Source: Trigonopsis variabilis (lineage: Eukaryota > Ascomycota > Trigonopsidomycetes > Trigonopsidales > Trigonopsidaceae). From it: 64,000 nt of DNA. Made by a program: the position numbers and the translations under genes. A model generated the notes under the pieces. It searched no databases. It saw only the letters and a list, made by a program, of their open reading frames with translations, and was not told the origin of the DNA. The stretch is taken from NCBI GenBank assembly GCA_003707065.3, contig PPXM03000002.1, forward strand, positions 434,001 to 498,000. The letters run 5' to 3'. Below, piece by piece: positions 33,275 to 45,014 of this stretch (position 1 is the first letter of the stretch; every line of letters starts with the position of its first letter).

Positions 33275-36200
33275 TCACCACACCTCATTGTTAAACCTCG
33301 AGAGCTGGTTCATGTTCTCGTTCATATCCTTTTGCACCTTCTTCCGCATGTAGAAAATCGGGCAGTCCTTGCTCGAGCAGATGACGTCCTGGTGAAGACT
33401 GCCTTGACACCGCTGGCATTGAGTCCATAATCGAGCAAACTTGGTCTCAAGCTCGGATGTTAGAGCCAGCTGCTGTTGATAGAGTTCACTGGCTCTAGGG
33501 CGACAGTCTGCACATAGTGCTTTATTAGCAAATTCGCCCTTGAGTGGCTTCTTGCATCCACGACACAGCGCAGTCCGGACAGCAAATTTCATCAGTCCAC
33601 CGACCGTTGGCGACGCAACCGAGATCACTCGGGTGTGGCTTCCACTCAACAGCTGCTGGGAAGCTTTCTCGCCCATAATCGGTTCGAAGATCCGCTGGAG
33701 AGGCTTTGCTAGCTGATTCTCTAGGTAGTACTTGGTGTCTATGGGGAGATTATGGTCAAGAACGTAGATAGGATCTTCAGATTTCTCATAGTTCTTGTCA
33801 TCCTTGCCTCCCCGAATAATCACATAGGCAACCCGATCGCCTAGAGTGGGCGCACTGCCCGGGTCGCGCTTCCTCATCCGTTCAGCAAGCTCGACATGGG
33901 CTTGCTTTCCAGCATAGTCGGCTTTAGATAACTGTTTCGTAATGACAAGCATAGACATATCGACCTTATTTTGCAAAAGATCAGAAATCATGCGCTTCAC
34001 ATAGGCTTCCGCCCCTTTGACGTCTCTATCAATAAGAATCTTATGGAGAACGCTCTCGATGACCGTCTGAACCAATCGACAGTTATCTCGACGCACAGTC
34101 TCGATACCTTTGGTGTCCATCTTGTCGAATTTTTTGGGATTCGTCCAATAGATGCCTGCATATCTCTTCTTGTTGATAAGTAGATAGGGAAAGTAACACT
34201 TTTCGAATTCGAGCTTGATTGGCTTCTTGAATTTCGCAGACACGTATTCGGCCGCCTCTCGGCCAAGTTCCATGCAATCCTCCAGCGTTTCCATGCCAAA
34301 CCGGATCATGACTGAATCCGTGTCACCATAGACTACTTGAGCGTCATGCTTGTATCCATTAGCAATACGATACCGCTCTTCAACAACGCGTTTCGTCTCC
34401 TCAATCATTACTCGACCAAACGCAGTAGTTGAAGATGAGATCTCTAGACAAGGGAGCTTGCCAATAGTAGCACCGGTGAAGCCATAGACAGAGTTTGCGG
34501 ATATCTTGAGCGCCAACTGACGGCCATCTAGCACTGCCCGCTTGAAGGGATCAGTTTCTTTTTTCAGATCCGCCTTAGCCCGTTTTCGAGCACTCAACAG
34601 GTCTTCGAGAATTATAGGAAGCAATCCTTTTCGACGCTGCTCAGTGACAAAACAATCGTTGTTTGGCGTTACTATGTAATCCTTGTCCTTGACCAAATTA
34701 TAAGCCTTGATGGACTTTTGAGACAATAACGTGGTGTAGCATAAGTTATGGGCCATCATGATTGAAGGATACAAACTGGAAAAGTCTAGCGTAGCAATAG
34801 GAATGTCATAGTAGCCACGTTTAGGCTCAATAACCGTGGCACCTTCATATTGTTCTTCGCTTGATCCTTCTTGTTTCATGTTTGGAATGACCAAGTCATC
34901 TTGCAAAGCCCGACGGAAAATTTGCGAGATGACTTTGATCTGTTGTCCTCTAGCCAATAAATAAGAAAACGGGACTCCAGTTACACGGGCCATCTCTGTA
35001 TAGTTGACCAAGCACATTAACTTCTCCATTAATCGCAGCGGCAGCCAAGCATCCTTCAAACAATAGACAGCAAGTCGCCGACGAGACTCGGAGGTACCAT
35101 TGTGTAACTGCGTAATGATCGAATGGTGAACGTCTTCCTTTTGTTCCCCAAGAAAATGGGCAGACACAGCATTCAACGTATAACTTCTTAGCTTATATTC
35201 TCGTTGGAAAAACTGTAGCAAATCTAGCTGTAATCGTCCATCGATATTGATCACTTTGCTTTCTCGAGTTCCGTATGCTTTTGAAGAGAATAACGAGTCT
35301 TTGACCTCTTGCCTGGAATTTGTGATTCTGCCAAAGTAAGCGAAATCATCTATTCTCAGCGCCTTGGCTCGATCAATCATATAAGGAAAGTCGAAGTTGG
35401 CAATGTTGTATCCTATAATCACATCAGGGTCCACCTCACGGACAAAATCGCGCCAGTGACGGAAAAGATCAGCTTCGCTCTTGTGCTCAAAAATCTCGCT
35501 TCCGACAATGTGAGCACAGCTATCTACTGTAAAAACATTCCTGACAAAGGGCTTAGCTTGTCCATAGCACGAGACGACGTTTGCAATCTGAATCACCGGA
35601 TCCTTGTCAGGTTCAGGGAAAATTCCTTTCCGACCGGCACATTCTATGTCAAAGCTCAACACTCGTAACGGAGCTATTTTCAGATATTCTCCCTCCGGCG
35701 GATGCGCAATTAGTTTGTCGTAGGGTATGCTGACCTCAATCTGACATCGAGACACCCGTTTTCGAACAATATGATATGTTCCAGCAGGCAGTGAAATCCA
35801 TGACATACCGCTTATTCCTAAATCGACCATCAGTCTTAGGGTATATGCGATATTATCATAAGTCATGACAGGCCCTGCAAAAAAATCCTCGTAGTGAATC
35901 CCATGTCTCTCAAAGCCTGTCCGCACCCTCGAAATGTGCTTCGGGTCTCGGGCAACGATTTTAAGAAATTTTGACTTTTGATTATTATGGAATCCCATCA
36001 GATTCTCCTTCATCACCAGCTCCACATGATCTATGGCATCCGGAAACGAGCTCTAAAGACTTAGCAACACATTCACTCTCCCTATACAAACCATTAAAGC
36101 TCTAGTGAATCCAGGGATATGAGACTGATTCATCATAACTGGTGCTTCCGCATAGAAATAATGCTTGAAGCCAGTAATATTACACAAGACCGAATGTCCA

Positions 36201-36583
36201 GACTATCCGCGTCAGTTTCATTCTCCTATACATGGCATACCTCTGTCACTCCAAAAAACTGAGCCACCAGGCCATCATCGGTGAATGCCTCTTGAGTCTC
36301 GATGGCCTGGAAACTCAAAGTCGTCTTCCGTGGATCAAATGGCTCTAGCGCCGGTCGTGACCACTTCTGGTCTGTGTCTTTTCAGTTAATAACAAGAATT
36401 CTTCATAGTCTTACCAGCACCGCTTGTCTTCATCTCTTCAGAGATTCGGCTCAAGTCGCTTTCAAACGTGCTAGGCTGCTCATGATGTAGCATCTTGGGC
36501 TTTTTCACTGTGACTTTGTGATTGGATATATTTGACTTATCCCGCAAGGGCGAAGAGGCCCTCTTCATCACCGTACTCGACAT
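33275..36583 (-). CDS. POL3: DNA polymerase delta catalytic subunit
   Basis: Four exons (36583-36415, 36371-36241, 36202-36092, 36052-33275; introns 43, 38 and 39 nt) encode 1062 residues, the usual length. The 3'-5' exonuclease motif I is [12 protein letters not shown], and Exo II includes [14 protein letters not shown]. Polymerase motif A is [18 protein letters not shown], motif B is [13 protein letters not shown] and motif C is [14 protein letters not shown]. The C-terminus has the zinc module CysA ([12 protein letters not shown]...LCADC) and CysB (CQRCQG...[10 protein letters not shown]), which carries a 4Fe-4S cluster. It is the lagging-strand replicase, tethered by PCNA. An MCB element lies 58 bp upstream of the start. 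Confidence 0.98.
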
Positions 36584-36988
36584 GACGCCTCGTATCCGGT
36601 CGTGCAGCTGGGTTCGCGATGGTAATAAAGTCGCGTTGCAACGCGTCCTTACTAGATTGGAAATGAAATGTAATGTAACGAAATTGGGCTGGTCGCTTAG
36701 ACAGGGAGCGATTAGCAAGGAAACCGTTACTAGCGAAGGTCACTGGAGACCAGGACATTTACCGTATTAATTATAGCTTAGCTTGACTATTCTTTCAATT
36801 CAGTCTAGTGCTTCAGCTATTATTGCGATAAATAGTGGACGGCATTGCTCATTCTATAGAGAACTTAGGGCTTACGTGGCTCGTAACGTCTTTCCATAAG
36901 TTCCTCTGAGACCCCGGATCCTGGTGATCTCACGTTGACAGTTTCAAGTCCTTTGAGCTATTTCCGGAGACTCTAAGAGTCACAACCG
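36584..36988. other. POL3/PFA3 divergent promoter
   Basis: A 405-bp region shared by POL3 (minus) and the palmitoyltransferase gene (plus). It contains ACGCGT at 36641-36646. The rest is unremarkable. Confidence 0.55.
36641..36646. promoter_or_regulatory. MCB element upstream of POL3
   Basis: A perfect ACGCGT 58 bp upstream of the POL3 ATG, with a related tcgcgt ten bases away at 36631-36636. MCB boxes are bound by MBF at G1/S, and polymerase delta is a classic target in fungi. Use here is inferred. Confidence 0.6.
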
Positions 36989-38174
36989 ATGCCAGAGTAT
37001 GATGTACGCCGAAGCACCTGTCGGAGATATTACGATGTTTTCTCCACTTTGTTCCCGCGGGTCTTTTGTACAGGACTACTGACTTGGGCGGTAATTACCC
37101 AAGTCGTTTCCTTGAGTTTTCACTACTATGGCGGTCCCGAAGGGTGGATACTAGCCATTTCGGCCTTTACGACTTATTATTTGTCGGTCTATTTATATTA
37201 CTTGGTGGTCAAAAACGGAGCTTATGGGCCCGAGGATGTAAGTTGCCTTAGATACAAACCTCTAATTCCAGATTAATAAAGAACTTTTGGGCAATCAAGA
37301 GGAAATGGTACCCATGTCTCGAGATTCGGTGAATGGATACATTGAGAATAGTGTGACGGCTAAGATGGATGGCCGTCCAAGATACTGCAATAAATGTAAA
37401 TACTGGAAGCCCGATCGAACGCACCACTGTTCTACTTGCCGAAAATGCGTGTTGAAGATGGATCATCACTGTACGCAAGCTTAAAAGCAATCTCAGCTGA
37501 CTCTATAGGTCCGTGGTTCTCTACTTGTGTGGGTTTTCGAAACTATCGATACTTTGTCCAGTTCCTCTTTTATTGCATCGTCTTTAGCGCTATCTGCTGC
37601 TTCACGTCCCTTTCAGCCATCATCGAATTCTTCATTGCTGACACCTACGTATGCTGCATCTCGGATGTCACTAACATTTAGCTCGACATCTACCTCTCTG
37701 TCAATTGGATTATCCTATTAGTGATATCAATATCTGCATTTATCTCTCTATTGGCCTTCTTTGCATACACATTATAGTAAGTCTCGATTGGCAGTCTTTT
37801 TTAGTGCACAGTAACTAACCGCAGTCTCCTTTTTCGAAACCAGACCACAATAGAGTCAATGCAGCCATTGACATACAAAAGTGTCAACCCGACCCGGCTG
37901 AGACGATATCGCCATGCCCCAAGCTCATATAACCTTGGAAATGTCTTTAATCTGGGCTGGACAAAGAATTGGAGACAAGTCATGGGTGAGCATTGGTGGC
38001 AGTGGTTTCTCCCTATTCCTTAGTATGTGTCTCGCTTAATTACACTAATGCTCTAGTTATTATGGAAATGGTATGGAATTTCCCGTCAACGAAGAAGTAG
38101 TGGGGAAAATCCAACAGCGCATCATGGAAGACCAGGCACTAGTCAACCATCTCGAATCACAAGCTCAGCCTTGA
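36989..38174 (+). CDS. PFA3: DHHC palmitoyltransferase, Pfa3-like
   Basis: Six exons (36989-37237, 37272-37470, 37509-37648, 37682-37776, 37825-38022, 38057-38174; introns 33-48 nt) encode 332 residues. Two membrane helices precede a cysteine-rich DHHC domain: [20 protein letters not shown], then [20 protein letters not shown]. The second intron splits the catalytic Cys codon (T|GT). Two more helices follow ([17 protein letters not shown] and [20 protein letters not shown]). The C-terminal block has NPTRLRRY, the TTxE-like TTIES and [20 protein letters not shown], resembling yeast Pfa3, which palmitoylates Vac8 at the vacuole. The paralogue assignment is less sure than the family. Confidence 0.9.
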
Positions 38175-38644
38175 TTATTGTCGCAAGCACGGGTCAAGAA
38201 ATAAACTCAAAAGCATAAACTACGGACTCTGGTTCTTTGTACATTATCCACCGCAAATCAAAGAAAGTTTAGGATTCTCTGATAGCCAGTTGGCTTGTAG
38301 TTCTTATCGTGTTAATATGCCAGAAAGTCTACAATAATCAAGACAATCTCGATTCAATCTTAAGAGAAGCTTGTTTAATCATATCAAGTTATATGGATTT
38401 TTTACTAGAGATGGACAAACAAAAACACCAAGTTACAATTGATTCACCCTGCTCAGACGTAAAAGAACTAAAACTGGAAATTCTATCAGTAGAAAGATTA
38501 CCCAGTGCTTGATTATTTCCTTTAGAATTCAACACCATTTCTATTTACCTAGGAATGGTCATGAGCTACGACATGCCATGATCGTGACAGCAGTGCGTAG
38601 CGCTTTCCAGCATCTCTGATACTTGGCTGACATATAACGGAACC
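38175..38644. other. Intergenic region before PFD1
   Basis: A 470-bp AT-rich spacer. A 67-codon open frame at 38309-38512 has no recognisable feature and is probably chance. No RNA gene is seen. Confidence 0.5.
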
Positions 38645-39099
38645 ATGTCTGTACCCCCAGAAGCGCTTCAAAAGGTAAGCGAAATAGCTTATGGCGTGAA
38701 TACACAGTGAAAGACTGACAATGGAGGTTCTTATTGATCTTGATACAAAGATCCAACAGACCCAAGCAGAGCTCGGTGGTGTCCACCAACAGATTGCCCA
38801 ACAGCGTCGTCAGATCCGGGTTGGACAATTGACTAAAGACGAATTAAATACCATTCCTTCTGACTCTCATGTTTGGCAGGGGGTAGGCAAAGCGTAAGTG
38901 TGGACTGACTCGGCTGTTCTGACGTTAAAGGTTCCTCAAGGTCCCGTTAAGTGAATATAATACAAAACTGGATAAAAATGAAAAAGACCTCAATGATCAT
39001 TTGAGCGCTCTTCAAAAGAAAGAACACTATTTGGAGACCACTCTGGAAAATGCCCAGAAAACCTTTGAACACATTCTCAAGGGAGGATCCTCGGACTGA
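38645..39099 (+). CDS. PFD1: Prefoldin subunit 1
   Basis: Three exons (38645-38674, 38727-38893, 38931-39099; introns 52 and 37 nt) encode 121 residues. The layout is that of a beta-type prefoldin: N-terminal helix (EALQKVLIDLDTKIQQTQAE), a central hairpin (HVWQGVGKAFLKVPLSEYNT), and a C-terminal helix (LNDHLSALQKKEHYLETTL). Prefoldin is the hexameric co-chaperone that hands nascent actin and tubulin to the chaperonin CCT. The first exon codes for only ten residues (MSVPPEALQK). Confidence 0.9.
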
Positions 39100-39498
39100 T
39101 TGTATATTATAAAATGGCTCTTTTAGTTGGGTTTATTCTTCTACACCGATACCTGTTAAAATACTCTTCAATACTCTTGCGATCTCATTCACAAACAAAA
39201 ACTACTCCGCATCAGTTCACCGTACATAAATAAAAACTTGGACGAGAGTCAGTGACGCTTAACTTCTCACATAGAATCCTAAGGATCGAGACCTTGACGG
39301 TATGATGGTTCTTGGCTTGCGACCAATACCAGTGACCCACGATACTTGGCCGTTGTTCGTGATCTGGCTCAGTCCGGGTAACCCGTCATCATCAATATCG
39401 CCCCGAAGCCGTTAATACTTCCATCTCTAGTTTTCCCCCCCGCCTATCATCGTCACTCTGATCGGCGTTTTATCCGGCTGTCGGTCTAAAACTGAAAG
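39100..39498. other. Intergenic region before RPD3
   Basis: A 399-bp spacer between PFD1 and RPD3, both on the plus strand. The portion just before RPD3 contains a short pyrimidine-rich run (gttttcccccccgcc) and is probably the promoter or leader. Nothing else is seen. Confidence 0.5.
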
Positions 39499-41120
39499 AT
39501 GACTACAGGAACACTTCCTCCATTGGAACTTCCTAATTCTCCGGCGTCGAAACAACGTGAGTAATATCTATTAGTTTTTCTTTTGATATCGTACTAACGT
39601 TAAGGTGTCGCCTATTTCTATGACTGTAAGTCGTTATTCAGACGACAAAATCTAACATTCTTTCAGCTGATGTCGGAAACTACGCTTACGGTGCCGGTCA
39701 TCCCATGAAGCCCCATCGTATTCGTATGGCCCATAGTCTCATTATGAACTATGGCTTGTACAAGAAGATGGAAATATACGTAAGCGATTGTGATTGAAGC
39801 GCTCTAACCCTCATTAGCGGGCAAAGCCGGCTACACGACAAGAAATGACCCAGTTTCACACCGACGAATATATCGACTTTTTATATCGAGTTACTCCTGA
39901 TAACATGGATAATTTCGTCAAGGAGCAACAAAAGTTCAACGTGGGAGATGATTGTCCCGTGTTTGATGGCCTGTTTGAATTTTGCAGTATCAGTGGAGGC
40001 GGGAGCATGGGTGAGTTGAGTGAAGAAAGATGTCGACTAATCCTCTAGAGGGAGCAGCACGGCTTAATCGGAAAAAGTGCGACATTGCCATCAACTGGGC
40101 TGGCGGGCTTCATCATGCCAAGAAAAGCGAGGCCAGTGGTTTCTGCTATCTGAATGGTAAGAATTTCAGCTGAATACCTATCTTAACTCGCCAGATATCG
40201 TCTTGGGTATTATTGAGCTTCTCCGTTACCATCCCCGGGTTCTCTACGTCGACATTGATGTCCACCACGGAGACGGCGTCGAAGAGGCATTTTACACTAC
40301 TGATAGAGTTATGACGTGTAGTTTCCACAAGTACGGCGAGTATTTCCCGGGAACTGGTGAATTGCGCGACACCGGCGTTGGAAAGGGTAAAAACTACGCT
40401 GTCAATTTCCCTCTTCGAGATGGTATTGACGATGTCACTTATAAATCTGTCTTTGAGCCCACGATAAAAGCCATTATGGAGTGGTACCAGCCATCAGCGG
40501 TGGTCCTGCAGTGTGGCGGCGACTCTCTTTCTGGAGATCGTCTAGGCTGTTTTAATCTGTCCATGTATGGCCATGGCAACTGCATCAAATACGTCAAAAG
40601 TTTCGGCAAGCCGACCCTTGTTGTTGGCGGAGGTGGTTACACTATGCGAAACGTCAGTAGGACTTGGACCTACGAGACTGGTATACTGGTTGGACAGATT
40701 GTCGGCCCAGAAATCCCCTACAACGACTACTATGAATACTTTGGCCCAGACTATCAGCTCGAGGTTCGACCGTCCAACATGGTCAACGCCAACAGTCCTG
40801 AATATCTCAACAAGATCCTCACTCAAGTCTTGCAGAACCTGGAAAAGACCAAGTTTGCTCCTTCGGTGCAGATGACCGATGTTCCTAGAGATGCACCCGA
40901 GGAGGAGATAGACGAGGATACTGAAATGGCAAAGGAAAGCCGGGGAGGGAGTGCCGAGCAGTGGGAACAACATGTACAGCACGATGCCGAGTTGAGTGAC
41001 AGTGAAGATGAAGGAGAAGGCGGCCGCCGAGACATTCATAACCACGAGGACGACATAAAGCAAGAGAAAGGCGAGGATGGTGAAGATAGCCACGGCGCCA
41101 ATGGCAACACCGAGCAGTGA
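39499..41120 (+). CDS. RPD3: Class I histone deacetylase Rpd3
   Basis: Six exons (39499-39556, 39605-39625, 39667-39779, 39818-40010, 40049-40156, 40195-41120; introns 38-48 nt) encode 472 residues. The second exon is only 21 nt and codes for VAYFYDS together with its flanking bases. Active-site elements are intact: [20 protein letters not shown] (paired histidines), [15 protein letters not shown] (zinc-binding Asp/His), [16 protein letters not shown] and [16 protein letters not shown] (catalytic Tyr). The tail is strongly acidic with SDSEDEGEG, a likely CK2 site. It removes acetyl groups from histone tails in Sin3-type complexes. Confidence 0.98.
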
Positions 41121-41237
41121 CCGCTGTCTGCGCGAAGGTGTGGAGTGATTGGGAGGATAGTTGGGACCAAAGCCAATCTGTAAGTTACGTTGCATAAACA
41201 AGTTGATTGTCGAACCAGGGTTTGCGTAACACAAACA

Positions 41238-41245
41238 CAGTCACG
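41238..41245 (+). promoter_or_regulatory. HomolD-like box upstream of RPL23
   Basis: CAGTCACG, one base from the fission-yeast HomolD consensus CAGTCACA, sits 93 bp before the RPL23 ATG with no obvious TATA box nearby. HomolD acts as a TATA substitute in ribosomal-protein promoters of S. pombe. Function here is inferred. Confidence 0.5.
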
Positions 41246-41337
41246 CACCCAACTCAACCCATCCCAGTAGCAACGCCCTAGGCTCTGCATCACAAAAAGT
41301 AAGGACCAGACTAGATCACCAGGATTCTAACAAGAAG

Positions 41338-41823
41338 ATGGCTACTACTAACGCCGGTACCAAATACCGAATGTCCCTCGGTCTTCCTGTCGGAGCCGTC
41401 ATCAACTGTGCCGATAACTCTGGTGCCCGAAACTTATACATCATCTCCGTCAAGGTATGGTAGCAAGATAATCGTGTACTGACTTTTAGGGATTCGGCGC
41501 TCGATTAAACCGTCTCCCCGCTGCTGGTGCCGGTGATATGGTTATGGTGAGTCAAGATTTTCCCATCCAAGGTTCTAACTGTCCAGGCCACTGTCAAGAA
41601 GGGAAAGCCTGAACTCCGAAAGAAGGTCATGCCTGCCGTTGTTATCCGACAATCCAAGCCCTGGCGACGAAAGGACGGTGTCTACCTTTATTTTGAGGAC
41701 AATGCTGGTGTTATTGTCAACCCCAAGGGTGAGATGAAGGGCTCTGCCATTACTGGCCCTGTCTCCAAGGAGTGTGCCGATCTATGGCCGCGTATTGCTT
41801 CCAACTCTGGTGTTGTGGCTTAA
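41338..41823 (+). CDS. RPL23: Cytosolic ribosomal protein uL14
   Basis: Three exons (41338-41454, 41490-41546, 41587-41823; introns 35 and 40 nt) encode 136 residues. The sequence [20 protein letters not shown], then [12 protein letters not shown] and [20 protein letters not shown], is that of uL14 (yeast Rpl23, human RPL23). It sits at the subunit interface of the 60S particle near the GTPase-associated region. The gene begins 217 bp after the RPD3 stop, and a HomolD-like box lies in that gap. Confidence 0.97.
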
Positions 41824-43324
41824 AACCGTGTATTTCATTAAAATTGTGACATGTTAATGAGACTTGACGTATGGATCCCTTTGCGCTGTGAGAGGTGGCT
41901 TCAAGACCTTGCCGAGAGTTCCAGCTACCTGCAGAGTGATTAAAATCTGGTGAACGATTATTTATATCTTTTCACACTCACACTTATGTAGTGATATATT
42001 CAGATACCTTGCTGTAGTGACACATCTTGGAAACCAGTCATGCATATCATATGGTCCAAATGGACTGTAGCTTGGATTAAGGAGGTTTCTGTTTTGTTCA
42101 AATCAAGGCTTTTTGATACTACTCTAACTTCCAAGACGTCGGTGCAAAAAGAATTCGACTGTTGTGCCGGGCTGTTGTGCCTCTGTCAAAAAAATTGTAC
42201 TAGGCAATCTACAAAGAGTGACCTCAAGTTCCATTCCACTACATACCCTGAACGAGTGTGCCGTGCCAATTCAGAATCGAGATATTTTACTTTATCGTTA
42301 CCATCAGGTCTGTGGCCTTTTGGTGCTCTCTTCTAGCCAGAGTACAATCTGGGCGATACACTATTACTGCGAGCGCAAAGACATCGATCCTTGTCGGAAA
42401 GAACTGCCACTCTACATGGCACGAGGTCACATGGAAATATTCTCTCATTAGCCCTGTTGAAAGTAAAGCCTAAATGACTTCAGAAAACTCCAAGAAAAGG
42501 TCCACGCATGTGACACAAAGCTTCCAGAAGCCAACCATACAAAAACAACTTGGACGACATTTAGCCGTCTAATAAATATAACCTAGACGTCATTCCAGCG
42601 CATTTCGTAATAAAGTTTATACACTTCAGCTTGCCTTGGGAGGACAAATTTCCGATAACAAATGTAACGGGAGCAATCGACAGAGACGTCAAGCACGTAA
42701 GCGACGAAGGCTGGCAACGGCAGCACAGTCTGACAATCTTCAGTGCTGACTCATCCCAAGTTCCAAGGTTAATTCATCCTTGAAAGGCAAATTCCTAGTA
42801 AGAATCCAGGAAATCCTCTTCTCCAGGAAGTGTAGGAATTACTTATTTATCGCTGTCTTTGGTTTCAACAGGAACTATTTACTTTCTTGTCTTTCAGGGC
42901 AAGGGGCCACGATAAGCCTATCAGCGAGTCCAGGTTGGATCTAAAAAAAGCCGGGCAACGATCTTGGACTGTGCCATACGACAGATAGGCTCTTTTACCG
43001 CTCCAGTTTCGGTGACGTTATCAATCCTATCGTCGCTGCTAAGATTATTTTTTTACTTGCCCTAGTTGGACACTATTGCCGGGCATCACTTTTGCTAGCA
43101 ACGTCATCTTCATTTGCCAACACTAGCCAAGGTGAACTTTACCTTTAGTTCTCTAGGCCATCTTATTTATTCTCCTATTATAGAGTTGAATTATTGACTT
43201 TTTATTTAGGATCTGACGTGTGGTCGGGTTATTTTCCTCTTTAGATTGGACTGGTTCATTACGTTGATCATTCCAAGTGGACTGATAGTTTGTCTTCGTT
43301 TAAGGGGTTCTAGATTATCATTTA
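41824..43324. other. Long intergenic region, 1.5 kb
   Basis: The longest gene-free stretch in the window, between RPL23 and RCK2, both on the plus strand. Frames of 70-98 codons near 42040-42470 overlap in all three phases and carry no motif. The second half is AT-rich and probably holds a long RCK2 promoter and leader, possibly with 5'-UTR introns. I found no box A/B tRNA promoter or obvious snRNA/snoRNA. Confidence 0.5.
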
Positions 43325-45014
43325 ATGCTTCAAAATATTAAAAACCTGATCCGGCATGGTAAGCATGCCCAGGCTTCTCTTTCTGCGATCGAACCGTCGA
43401 CGTTGGAAGCCCAGACGGTCGACCAGCGCGAGATCCACACAAAGGAGCCTCATCCATTGACGCCGGTGATTGACACGAACACCAAGAAACAACGCAAGAA
43501 CGAGTATGATAGTGCTGTGGCTGCGTTAGTTGAGGAAGAAAAGTTACAGCGGGAGAAGTTGCCTGATTACCCCGGCCTGGAACACTGGCTTCTGATTGAG
43601 AAGATGGGAGAGTATGTAGAGCATTGGCAAGGTCATATTCTAACTATTTAGTGGTGCTTTTTCCTCGGTCTTCAAGGCCAAGAATCGAGTAACCGGGGAA
43701 ATGGCTGCTATCAAGATCGTGCGCAAATATGAACTAAGCCGGAATCAAAGGGCCACCGTACTAAAAGAAGTGTCAATTATGAGACAATTGAACCACGGAA
43801 ACATCGTTCAGTTGCTGGATTTCCGTGAATCGCCAGATTACTTTTACATCTTCCTCGAACTCGTGCCTGGCGGAGAATTGTTCCACCAGATCGTCCGCCT
43901 TACTTATTTCAGTGAAGATCTTAGTCGTCACGTTGCAACCCAGGTCGCCAAAGCGGTGAGATATCTCCATGAAGAGAAAGGCGTCGTGCACAGAGACATC
44001 AAGCCGGAAAATATCCTGTTCTATCCTGCTCCTTTCCTTCCTTCCGAAAACCCAGTTGTTCGGGCTGGGGAAGATGAGAATAAGGCTGACGAGGGCGTCT
44101 TTCTTCCTGGCGTTGGAGGCGGAGGAATTGGAGTCATCAAGCTGGCCGATTTTGGGCTGTCCAAGATTGTCTGGGACTCTCAGACAATGACGCCATGTGG
44201 AACGGTCGGCTACACTGCTCCTGAAATCGTAAAGGATGAACGGTATTCGAAGTCGGTCGACATGTGGGCGCTCGGCTGTGTCTTGTACACCATTCTCTGT
44301 GGTTTTCCTCCTTTCTACGACGAATCGATTGAGATTCTGACCGAGAAGGTCGCCAAAGGGCACTACACGTTTTTGAGCCCGTGGTGGGATGAGATTTCCG
44401 ACAGCGCAAAGGATCTTGTCGGTCATCTTTTGACCGTCGACCCTGTGCGAAGGTATACGATAGACGAGTTCCTAAACCATCCGTGGATCACCCAAGGAAG
44501 ACGCGATACGGCAGTCTCGATGCCTCCTCCCATCCAGATTCCCTCTTCGTCTTACGCTCAATCTCCCAGTCGTGGAGACCTCTTCTCTCCCTCGGCTCTC
44601 TCTCTCAAGGAGGCCTTTGACGTGTCGTACGCCGTCCACCGCATGGAGGAAGAAGGCAACTTGCTGCGCAAGGCAGGCAATGCTGTGGGAGGCCTGGGTC
44701 TGTTGAATGAAGACGATGAAGACGAGAATGAAGAGCTGGCCTCGACCGACCTTCCTCGAGGAAGGACTAATGACGAAATCGATGACATCTCGCGAGGGCT
44801 ATCAAATGTAAGCGTTCGCACCAACCGCCAGCACGAGGAACGAGGCCGGACGGGCTATGGTCAACGACGAGTGGCAGGTTCCCCGCAAAAGGTGAGGAAT
44901 CATAAGCATCCGTTTGAACTGCATATGGACGGAGCTACTTTGCTTGAGAAACGCAAGGCTGCGGCAGCTGCGCGCAAGAGCAAGACTCGCATAGAAGAGG
45001 TTTTGGTGGGCTAA
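43325..45014 (+). CDS. RCK2: MAPK-activated protein kinase, Rck2/Srk1 type
   Basis: Two exons (43325-43611, 43652-45014; 40-nt intron) encode 549 residues. After about 90 N-terminal residues the kinase domain starts LLIEKMGDGAFSSVFKAKNR, with AAIKIVRK (catalytic Lys), GVVHRDIKPENILF, and the family-typical insert of about 40 residues before IKLADFGLSK. GTVGYTAPEIVKDERYSKSV and LCGFPPFYDESI complete the match to budding-yeast Rck1/Rck2 and fission-yeast Srk1/Cmk2. These are phosphorylated by the stress MAPK Hog1/Sty1. The C-terminus contains basic stretches (ARKSKTRIEEVLVG) suitable for MAPK docking. The intron lies inside the glycine loop. Confidence 0.93.

Noticed and set aside
20276-36583. 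A possible iron-sulfur gene cluster (CFD1, POL3, HAPX)
   Set aside because: The genes are far apart, with many unrelated genes between, and I saw no shared ATCWGATAA sites at CFD1 or POL3. Their co-occurrence is most likely chance.
40542-41234. 230-codon reverse-strand frame with a strong membrane-like segment, overlapping the RPD3 3' end
   Set aside because: Most of it is the antisense of the acidic RPD3 tail. GAA/GAT-rich coding sequence reads as hydrophobic codons on the other strand. It has no splice logic or recognisable family.
43773-44426. 217-codon reverse-strand frame over the Rck2 kinase domain
   Set aside because: It is antisense to a clearly coding kinase and carries no motif.
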